A DNA stretch of 64,000 nucleotides from Daedaleopsis sinensis (lineage: Eukaryota; Basidiomycota; Agaricomycetes; Polyporales; Polyporaceae). The translations under genes and the position numbers were made by a program. Of the stretch, positions 55,401-64,000 are shown piece by piece; position 1 is the stretch's first letter, and each line of letters begins with the position of its first letter. Below the pieces are notes generated by a model that saw only the letters and a list, made by a program, of their open reading frames with translations, did not search any database and was not told the origin of the DNA. The stretch lies in NCBI GenBank assembly GCA_033807695.1, contig CM066309.1:806001-870000 (forward strand). The letters are read 5' to 3'.

Positions 55401-58400
55401 TGGTGCTCAGCATTTTCGGATGCAGGTCCGCCCTCTCCTCGCAGCGACCCGTAACGACGACGAACTACGCAAGAAAGAGGCAGAGCTCATCCTTGCCAAG
55501 GAGCGTGCAGAGCGTGACCTGCGCGAGCGCGAGGCCTTGGAGGGCCTTAAGATGCGTCTGGAGGCCGAGAAGTGCAAGGTGGAGGAGGATCTCGAAGCGG
55601 AGCGCGCGGTAGGCGTCGACAAGGACGCGCTCCTCGAGCGCAGCAAGAAGCATGAGCTGGAGCTAGAAGAGGAGATCGTCGCCCTCCAGGCGGACTTGGA
55701 CACGCTCGACTCCCAGCTCGACCGCGCACTGAAGCTGCAAAAAGAGAGCGACGAGAAGCACAAGACGCTGCAGCAGGCGTTCGACCAGGCCGCAGAGCAC
55801 CTCGTTCGCCTCGAAGGCGAGCAGCAGGAGTGGCGCGACCGCGAGGAGAGGCTGAACAAGGAGCTCGACGAGGCGCTCGAGGACTTGGACATCCTCGCTG
55901 CCGAGAAGGAGATGCTCGAGAAGCAGAGCGAAGACCTGAAGAACCTTGTTGCGCAACGCGACGAGGATCTTGCCCGTGCGAAGGAGCGCATGGAGTCTAC
56001 TATGTCAGATCAGGACAGCAAGCTTGTTGCTGAGCAGCAGAATAAGTGAGTGCTGATCGCATGTCTAATTTGATCTGACTGCTGATGTCTCCGCCTACAG
56101 GGACTCTCTCCGCGACATGGCAGACACGCTCGAGAAGGAGGGCCGGCAGCTCAAGGAGCAGCTTGCCAAAATGGCCCGCACGGCGACCGAGTACTCGAAC
56201 ATGATAAAGTCCAAGGAGCAGCAAGCCGACCGGCTCTCCGACGAGCTCGACAAGGTCAAAGCCGATCGGGAGGCGTTGCTGCGGGAGGTCGCCGAGCTTC
56301 AAGCCAACGTTGACACGCTCACGGCCGAGCTCGACTCGGAGCAGAAGAACAAGACGCGGAACGAGAGCACCCAGATCAAGCTCCAGGCCGAGCTGGACGA
56401 GCTGCGAGCCCTGCTCGAGGCGAAAGTTACCGAGGAGACTCGCCGGGGCGAGGTTGCGAAAAGCAAGGAGGAAGAGCTTGCCGACCTCCGCTCCCAGGTC
56501 GCGAAGTTGTCCACGGACCTCACCGAGTCCCGCCGCGTCGCGGCAGAGTCGCAAAGCAAGCTCAAGGTCGAGCTCGAGACTATCACCCGAGAGCACAAGA
56601 ACATCCAGTCGAGCCACCAGTCGCTGTCAGACCGCGAGCAGGCGGCGAGGGCGCAGCTTAAGAAGGTCGAGGCCTCGCTTTCGGAAGCGGAGAAGGCAAA
56701 GAGGTCTCTCGAGTCTGAGCTGCAGTCGGTGCGCTCCCGGTCGATCGACACTGATAACCAGCTCGCGGACGTCCAGAAAGCAAAGGAGGTGCGTTGCTCC
56801 CTTGTGTTTCGACTCGTACTATGGGTTTCTGACATCACCTTCACAGAGCTTGGAACGCCATCTTGCCAGCACGCAATCTCGCTATGCCGACTTCGAGGAC
56901 GCTGCGCTCCAACTTGAGCGTGACAAGGGTGTACTCGACCGCCAGGTCGAAACGCTCAAGAAGCAGCTCGAGGCCGAGACCGCGAAACGCACGAAGCTCG
57001 AGGAGACGGCGTCCAAGCACAAGGCGGAGGCGAACCGGCTCAAAGACATCAACACAAAGTTCGAGCGCGACATGAACAAGGTGTTGACTGATCTCAAGAA
57101 GGCTGAATGGGAAGTCAAGCAGCTCGAGGCGAAGCAGGACAAGACCATCGTCGAGCACGTCCATGTCTTGGAGGAAGCGAAGCGCGTCACCGATCGCCAG
57201 CTCGCCGAAGCCCAGGTCGAGCTCCAGAAGCAAGCTGCCTACATCCGCTCCCTGGAGAAGGCAAAGACTCGTCTGACTACGGAGGCCGAAGACCTAGCCC
57301 GGGAGAAGGCGAGTGAGGAGCTCGCGCTCCGCGCCAAGGAAAAGAAAGCCCGTGATCAGGAAGCTAAGGCTTCCCGTGCTCTCGTGGAACTCGAGAACGA
57401 ACGACGGGCGCGGGAAGCTGCTGAAGTTCACGTCCGGCGCCTGCAAAACGAGGTGAAGGATGCACAAGCGCAAGCAGCCGAGGCCGAGCAGCGCATGATT
57501 GGCATCCAGAAGGCCAAGGACAACCTCGAGATCGAGCTCACACGTCTCGCGGATGACACAGAGGGGCCTACATCCTTCGCGAAGCTCCAACGGCAGTACG
57601 AGAGCAAGATCGGGCAGCTCGAACAGCAGCTGGAGGAGTCTGAGCTGTCGAAGTCGGCTGCGGCGCGGATCAAGGAGCACGTCGATCGCCAGCACGCCGA
57701 GATTCGCCGGCTCATCATGACCAGTGGGCCCAAGGACGACTCTTTCCGGAATCGGCTCCTGCGCGAGCTGCAGCTCGCCGACGAAGAGATGGAGCGCGAG
57801 CTATCGCACAGGTCGCAGACTCGCCACGCCGTCGGCAACCGCACTGGCGAGCAGGTGATGGCCAACGTCACTCCATCCAAGCCCCGTTCGAACGGGACCG
57901 TCCGCTTCAAAGAATCCGTCACCGAGATCCCTCGCACCCCGGACCGGGGAGCCCAAGTCGACAAGCTCCGCCAACAAGTACAAGTTCTCGAGCTGCAGAT
58001 GGCCGCATCGTCCCGCATCCGCCAATACCTCGAGACGTCTCTGCGGGAAGTCACGGAGGAGCTGCAGAATAGCGACGGGTCGAAGCAGTCCATCGAGTCC
58101 TTCCGCACCCGCCTTGCCAAAGAGAACGCCCGTCTCGCCGAACTCCTTGAAGAGGAGGCCGAAGCTCGTCGTGCCGCCCAGGCCGCACAACTTGATGGTG
58201 TTCAAGCGATGTGGGACCGCTTCCAGAGCACGATTGATCAGGAACGCGAGAGCTACACTCGTCTTGAGGAGTCTCGCAAGGCTTTGGTGAGTCATCTCAT
58301 AGGTTGCGTCTTGGAGTTCAAGTCGCTCATGTGCTATCTTGTTGTAGCTTGTGCAGCAACGCACTGCCCAAATGGAAGTCGAAGACCAGCGTCGTCAAGT

Positions 58401-60365
58401 CCAGGAGCTTACTGGTGCGAAGAAGCAGTTGCAGGCCGAGGTCAACTCGCTGAAGGAGCGGCTGGATGCGGAGATACTCTCCAAGAACGACGAGATCTGT
58501 AAGCTCGTACTATACCTTGGTGCTTGCTGGAGACACTTCTCACGCGCAGCTCCATAGCCATCAAGCGCAGCCTGCAGGCACGTTTGCAAGAGCTTGAAAT
58601 CACGTCTTCATCCACTGCAACTATCCACTCAGGTACGTATCTCGTAATAATTCTGCCGTGTGTCGCCTCACAGCTGTCCATCCAGAACTGCAAGAAGCTA
58701 TTGAGGCTTACAAGACCAAGACGGACGAGTACCTCAAGCGCTACGAACAAGCTGAGATCAACCGCGCAAAGGCAGCTCGTGCCGAGGCTTTCGGTACGTA
58801 GCTCAGTGTCGTCTACTTGAGTACGCCTCATCATACCGTCTCTATAGCTCGTCGTGCGCTCGCAGACGCGGAGAAGGCTCAAGCTGCCATAGTCGCGGAT
58901 CGCCAAGCTGTTGAGCAGCGATTACAGGTCTCTGAGAAGCGCGTGCAGGAGCTCGAGCGTACACTCGAGGAGGAAGGTCGTGAATCGTCAGACTTGGAGT
59001 TGCTCCGTCAGCGCCTTGCGGAGGAAATGGAAGACGAACGCAAACAGCATCAGCAGGACATCAACGAGCGCGACTTTGCTGCGGACCAGACCCGGAAGAA
59101 GTACCAAGGTATGTATGATGCGTGCGGTCGCTCTAGGATCATCTCTCACGCAACTGTTGTTCAGCCGAACTCGCACAACTCAGTGAAGGTCGGTAGATGT
59201 GCAATTACGACCTGGATTTCCATTCTGACACATCTGTCTCCAGAGCTCCAATCGCAGCGCGACACCATGAGTCGCCTTCGCGAAGAGAGTCGTAAGCTGC
59301 GCTCCGAGTACGACGAACTGCAACTCCGCTATGACGACGAGGTCTACAATGGTGGATCGTGGAAGAAGGACAAGGAACGTCTCGAAACCAAGATCCAGGA
59401 CATTAGCAAGGCCTATGACGCGTCTGTGGCCGCGCAAGCAGAGCAACAGTCCCAGATTGTTTCCCTCCACTCTCAAGTTCGCGAGCTTCGTAGCGTATTG
59501 AACGACGCAGAGACGGACCGGGCGCTTCTTCAAAAAGCGCGCCGTGCCCTGCAGGCCGAGCTCGAAACGATCAAGATGGATCATGTAGACACCAATCGCA
59601 TGTCGTCGGACACCGAGCTTCAACGTCTTCGCCTCGACAAGCAGGATCTACAGCGTTCGTTGGATGAACAAGGGGATCGTGTCGCCATGGCGTTCGAGCG
59701 CATGAAGAAGGCGGAGGGTTACGCCAACGAGTGCCAGATCGAGCTTGGGAAGGTGCGCGTCGAGAACTCGGAGCTCGACAAGATGAACGTGAGTTCAACC
59801 TTCGGCGTCTTTCCGTCTTGCCCGATAACTGACGCGTTACCTCCTGTAGGCGAATCTTGAAAAGCAGGTCAAGGACCTGAATGTTCGCATCGTTGACTTG
59901 GAGACGAGGTCACTCAACCCTCCACGGCCTGCACCAACTTCGCGCCGCTTGGAATCTCGCATCGAAGAGCTTACGAGCCAGCTCAGCCAGTCCACGAAGG
60001 ACAGCTCTCGCATCCACCGTTCTGTGGACAAAGCTCTCGCTGATGCTGAGCGGCAACGTTCACGATTGGAGGAAGAGGTTCACGCTTACGAAACCAAGAT
60101 TGACAACATGCGTCATAAGATGGACGAGCTGGTAAATACTTCATGGACATCTCGTGCTCAGCAGGATAGACGTTGATATGAACCCTCACAGCAAACCTCC
60201 GAGAACAACCTGCAGCTCGCTAAGCGCCGTGCCGAACGCGAGGCAGCAGACTTCAAGCAGAAGGCTCTCAATCTGGAACGTGAGCTTGAACGTCTCAGAA
60301 GTCGGCTTGAACGCCCTTCAAGTGCGCTCCTAGGCTCCCCAGTGAGCTCTCCTCGCAAGCAGTGA
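52434..60365 (+). CDS. Class II myosin heavy chain
   Basis: Actin-based motor of the contractile ring. Seventeen exons (52434-52610, 52673-52816, 52873-53057, 53112-53632, 53686-53789, 53837-55364, 55426-56045, 56101-56788, 56847-58286, 58348-58498, 58558-58632, 58674-58793, 58848-59108, 59165-59188, 59244-59788, 59850-60131, 60192-60365), about 2345 residues. Myosin SH3-like start [21 protein letters not shown]-loop GESGAGKT (about 170-177); a long Ser/Gly-rich loop-1 insert (about 190-250); switch [11 protein letters not shown]; switch [10 protein letters not shown] (about 505); SH1 region [10 protein letters not shown] (about 753). After one IQ-like segment ([12 protein letters not shown]) the rest is heptad coiled coil, and the end is a short Ser/Pro tail. 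Within exon 6, at about 55211, the frame is off by one base between AELEERRD and [10 protein letters not shown]. Exon lengths sum to one base more than a multiple of three, so this is a frameshift or a sequence error. Confidence 0.9.
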
Positions 60366-60790
60366 CGCGGATGACATTATATTGGGATGATACCCCCACC
60401 ACGCTGACGCTGACGACGACTACGATACTACTCACGAGTGATGATGATTATCTTCTGCTTTGACTCGCATTTCTGTTGCACTAATAAGCCTATCACCCAT
60501 CTGTATTTCATACTGGACATTCCCCATCCTCATCTGAGCTCAGGCAGCCATCGCGCTATCGCACAGCAGTGTCAATCAATCTCTTTTCTTTCTCCTCACG
60601 CATCGTTCTCGTGCTATTTCCATCGAGCCCGTCTACATCCCGTGCTGACCTCATCATCGTACAAGTCGGCTAGATCAAGGACGTGCGGCCGATGCGAGAG
60701 GAGACCAGGTTTGTCGTCCAAGGCTCACGCTCTCTATTCCTGTGCGCCATCATTTCAATAAGGTTTGTTGGTGGCCAAGTTCCCATTCCG
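60366..60790. other. 3' flank of the myosin gene
   Basis: No gene seen; an AT-richer stretch near 60440-60520 may include the myosin polyadenylation region. Confidence 0.4.
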
Positions 60791-60798
60791 TATAAGAG
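60791..60798 (+). promoter_or_regulatory. TATA box of the thiol methyltransferase gene
   Basis: TATAAGAG, 53 bases ahead of the ATG, followed by a C/T-rich leader. Confidence 0.65.
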
Positions 60799-60843
60799 GG
60801 TCTTCGTCGTCCTTGCCTCTCCTTCACTCGAACTTCGACCAAC

Positions 60844-61762
60844 ATGAGTCTCTCGCAGGAAGAAATCATACGACTCAGTGCGCAAGTCATAGATCTTCTA
60901 GACGCCCACAAGGAGAAGGGTTGGGACGAGGCCTGGTATGTTGTGAAGACCCTCTTCTGCACGCAGAACGTTGTTAACGTTCGAATTCGTACTTTCAGGA
61001 AGGGGGAAATAACTCCTTGGGATGGGGGTGCTCAACAGCCAGCCCTCAAGCATGTCCTCGAGTCTAGTGGGATCGACTTCCCCCGAAGTGGTACGGCTCT
61101 TGTTCCGGGGTGCGGCAGGGTAAGTCATGATAGATGAAGTCTACTCTTTTGGTGAGCGCTGACGCGTGCCGGTTCGCCGCTCGGTGGCACCCTAGGGATA
61201 CGACGCAATCACCATCGCAAGCATCCTCGGCCTGAAGACCCTGGGCATCGATATTGCTCCCACAGCCGTCAAGGCAGCGAACGAGTAAGACGCACGATAT
61301 GCGTATTGAATCAGCCACTAACACTCGAGCAGCTATCTCAAGTCTACTGGGGCAGAGGTAGACGTGACTTTCAAAGTGGGCGACTTCTTCGCGCAAGACA
61401 CTCCGGTCGATCTCATCCACGATTACACGTGAGTTTCGAGCGCGTGTTCATATCCCGTCGATGTCGGGGGAAACAGATCACGAATGGCGAACGTCTTCAG
61501 GTTCTTCTCAGCCCTCCCGCCTTCCCGGCGGCCGGAGTGGGGGCGAAAGATGGCGCAGCTTGTCAAACCAGACGGGTTCTTGATAGTCTTGATCTATCCC
61601 ATCCTCCCATACACCGACGTGGGACCGCCGTTCTATGTTCGTCCGGAACATTACGACGAGGCACTTGGCGATGGGTGGGAGAAGCTGCTGGACATCGCAC
61701 CCGAGGTCACTCTGAAGAGTCACGTGGGGAAGGAAAGACTCATTGTGCGCAGGAAACTGTAG
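60844..61762 (+). CDS. TPMT-like thiol methyltransferase
   Basis: Five exons: 60844-60935, 60999-61119, 61196-61284, 61333-61428, 61501-61762; 219 residues, phases consistent. AdoMet-dependent class I methyltransferase of the thiopurine/thiol methyltransferase group, a soluble enzyme that methylates small thiols, and in plants and fungi also halide or bisulphide. Motif I LVPGCGRGYDAITIA (about residues 67-81) follows the family's WD.G..QPAL segment, then LGIDIAPTAVKAA, GDFF, and HDYTFFSALPPSRRPEWG, then LIVLIYP. The C-terminal VGKERLIVRRK is typical. Length is normal for the family. Convergent with the hydrolase gene. Confidence 0.85.
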
Positions 61763-62255
61763 AGACAGTTTGCCAGATGTTTGGTCAAAGAGCTGGAGAG
61801 ACGTACTTGTCAGTTACTGTGTCTGATTTACTAGCAATCATCAGGTTTTTCTGGACCCCGTTCAGCGTACACACAACACGGTGACTAGACCTCTCGGTTG
61901 GGACTCGGTGTCCCTTTTGAAGACGGCGCTCACCGCATGCGTGTGCCGGAGGTAGCCTCAGGTAGGGACGAACGGCTGTACGTTGGGGAATGCGGTCTTG
62001 ATGGCTACATCAAGTTGTTGACTTCGGCAATTCACTGGTGAGATTTATGGAAAGTATGGAAAGTGTGCTAGTCATTCGAGCGCGGTGAGACATGTGCACC
62101 ATATCGCTCGCTGATAAGATCATATGTATTCCTTGTCTACAGGTGTAAGCCCGCGGCCTTCCAACAGAACTACTTTCGCTCGTAGCAGCGGTCTAACAGA
62201 ACAAAGCACAGTCATAGATGCACGAGAGATTATCGGAGTGCTTACTGACTCACCC
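61763..62255. other. Intergenic region between convergent genes
   Basis: 3' flanks of the methyltransferase and hydrolase genes; I see nothing else. Confidence 0.4.
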
Positions 62256-63701
62256 CTAGTTCGAAGTACTCTGCGATAACAGCCATCTGATTCCTCCCTT
62301 GAACTCCTCGTTATACTTGCGCGCCACCTTCGTCTCTGGGAACGACAGATGGAAACCGTGCGGCACACCCGGGTATCTACCCGCCCCGCCGTCCAGCGCA
62401 TCAGCACCGGTCAATCCCACACACGGGGAATACTCACACGTCAACCTTCGTCTGCACGCCACAAGCTTCGAGTCTCTCCGCATACACAAGCCCCTCGTCG
62501 CGCGCGGGGTCAAGCCCGCAGACTTGGATGTACGCTGGGGGCAGCCCGTTGAGGGAGTTGCGTAAAAGCGGCGAGAGCTCAGGGTTTTCGGGCACTGCCT
62601 GGAGTTTCCCTGATGTTGCAAGTGGCTTGTTGAGGTGCACGTAGGGGAGGATGTAAATAGAGCTCACCGTAGTAGTCGAGCAGATGACGCGCAGCGAGTA
62701 GCGGTGCGTCCGCGTTCTGCACGAAAGACGTCATGTTCGCTTTGTACCTACAAGGAGCCCAGCGTAGACCTTTGAGATACGCGTGAACATTGAGACGTTA
62801 GATGGGTTACGCACTCGTCGGGATAAGCGTCGGGGTGGCACAGCAGCGGTATGGACAGCGCCTGCCCCGTCAACGAGTGTGCGGAAAAGAATGGGTCTGC
62901 CTGGGCGAGTTGCGCGAGGACGGCCGCGTAGTTTGACCCGGCGGACTGTCCTCCTACTACGAAGCCCTTTTTGAGATCCACGCCCAGCGTTTCGGCGTTT
63001 TCGGCAGCCTTCCGCGTCGATGCCTGTGTCAGTAAGAAAGTCATGTTTGAAGAAATACGGACCCACCCATTTGAGTGCGGCGAAGCAATCGTAAAGCCCG
63101 CCAGGGAAGGGGGTCTCGGGTGCCAGTCTGTAGGAGCACGGCACATGTAGACGCAATTGAGGAAAAGCGAGATAGAAGAAAATTGGAAGGCCCTCGCACC
63201 TATAGTCTACGCTCACGATGGCTATGCGCAGCTCGACGGTCATGATCTTGAGAGTATAATCGTCCTGCTCGAGGGTTCCGAAGACCCAACCTGTAAAGAC
63301 ATATTAGCATCTTTCGGCGAAGGGAATGGCAGCGTCACACACCTCCTCCATGAACCCAAAACAAGAGCGGAAATGTCTCGCCCTCGGATCCAACTGGCAG
63401 ATAGGTCCTCACCCGAATAGAGTGATTGTCGATGCAGATATCATCCTCCTGGATGACATATGTACTCTCTATAGCGCGGGAACGTTGTCAGTAGTCCGAG
63501 GCCAGCACCACAAGATATAACGAAAAACTCACCGAGTGGGAGGTGCGGTCTCTGCGCCGCACGCTGTATCTCGATGAACGTCGAGTTGAAGAAAGTTCTC
63601 GTCTCTTCCAGGTTCTCCGTGAACGATACTGTATCCAAGGGAATTCCAGCTAGAATTGGAGCTAACTCAGGATCCGATGCAGCGAGATAGTTGTACGCCA
63701 T
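62256..63701 (-). CDS. Alpha/beta hydrolase (hormone-sensitive-lipase / arylacetamide-deacetylase type)
   Basis: Eight exons on the minus strand: 63533-63701, 63343-63468, 63200-63290, 63067-63127, 62815-63023, 62668-62747, 62438-62609, 62256-62376; 342 residues, all phases consistent. Oxyanion motif HGGGWVFG spans the exon 2/3 junction; SVDYRLAPETPFPGG follows. The nucleophile elbow is GGQSAGSNYA (Ser near residue 185), the acid is in GLDPARDEG, and the histidine is in GVPHGFHLSF. The complete triad and usual length indicate an active carboxylesterase or lipase acting on short-chain or aryl esters. No secretion signal, so probably cytosolic. Its 5' end has a truncated copy at 8780-9275. Confidence 0.85.
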
Positions 63702-64000
63702 GACCGAAGAGAAAGACAGGCTGTGACGATAGTCGAATTCTGAAACTCAAGAGAGCCAAGCTGGCGAGCACACTCCTTGCGCAGCGGGGCTTCCCATACT
63801 ATATAGCCGCAGCGTTCAGTCTTCGATCATCGAAGTAGTCCAGGTGATGCACGCATTACTGTAGAGCGCTGGCGCTAAGGGTACTCACGAGTCTTTCAGC
63901 GGGTGTGGATCTGTGTGGATACGCGCAACATTAGGGTCGCGGTGCGATGTGCGCCCAAGACGGATCCGTCCAGAAGGGAGTGAGCACCTGATGCCCCTGG
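63702..64000. other. Upstream region of the hydrolase gene
   Basis: Contains the hydrolase promoter. The segment about 63750-63925 is homologous, inverted, to 8780-8990. No further gene is seen before the window ends. Confidence 0.45.
63798..63806 (-). promoter_or_regulatory. TATA box of the hydrolase gene
   Basis: CTATATAGT, about 97 bases ahead of the ATG on the minus strand. It is not kept in the truncated copy near 8880. Confidence 0.5.

Noticed and set aside
1..64000. CRISPR arrays, rRNA genes, prokaryotic operons
   Set aside because: No regularly spaced short direct repeats, no rRNA sequence, and all supported genes are intron-bearing or monocistronic fungal genes.

Overview
The window reads as nuclear DNA of a basidiomycete fungus, most likely an Agaricomycete. 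The support is many short GT-AG introns (about 45-120 nt) in nearly every gene, TATA boxes close to the start codons, a run of DUF6533-type seven-helix genes, a UbiA gene of the fungal secondary-metabolism kind, and a class II myosin. All gene models were built by hand from splice signals and conserved motifs; intron phases were checked by length arithmetic.

Left edge (1-9.3 kb): the 5' half of a retroelement (zinc-knuckle gag-like ORF overlapping the start of a reverse-transcriptase-type ORF), then a tandem duplication of about 2.8 kb carrying a UbiA prenyltransferase gene. Copy A (2932-4123) is open; copy B (6593-7777) has a one-base frameshift, and a small terminal-inverted-repeat element sits in its 5' flank. 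At 8.8-9.3 kb lies a truncated 5' fragment of the alpha/beta hydrolase gene found complete at the right edge.

Middle (9.3-45.9 kb): a decayed multi-gene tandem array. The recurring parts are a C2H2 zinc-finger gene (-), an unidentified spliced gene (-), an isoprenylcysteine carboxyl methyltransferase-like gene (-), a small single-helix membrane protein gene (+) and a 12-exon DUF6533-type gene (+). The DUF6533 gene occurs four times (15.6, 26.9, 34.4 and 43.3 kb); three copies splice to a full open frame and the fourth looks broken. Nearly all copies of the other members are frameshifted, deleted or truncated. Much of the DNA between them is the degenerate remains of the same units.

Right part (45.9-64 kb): ordinary single-copy genes: a mucin-like single-pass membrane protein (-), a doubtful small ORF (-), a 504-residue low-complexity protein (-) whose 1.6 kb intron is filled with inverted-repeat elements, the divergently transcribed 17-exon myosin II heavy chain (+, with one apparent frameshift), a TPMT-like thiol methyltransferase (+) and an alpha/beta hydrolase of the hormone-sensitive-lipase type (-). 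The DUF6533 array and the UbiA pair are the accessory part. I see no evidence that their products act in one pathway beyond proximity and co-duplication.
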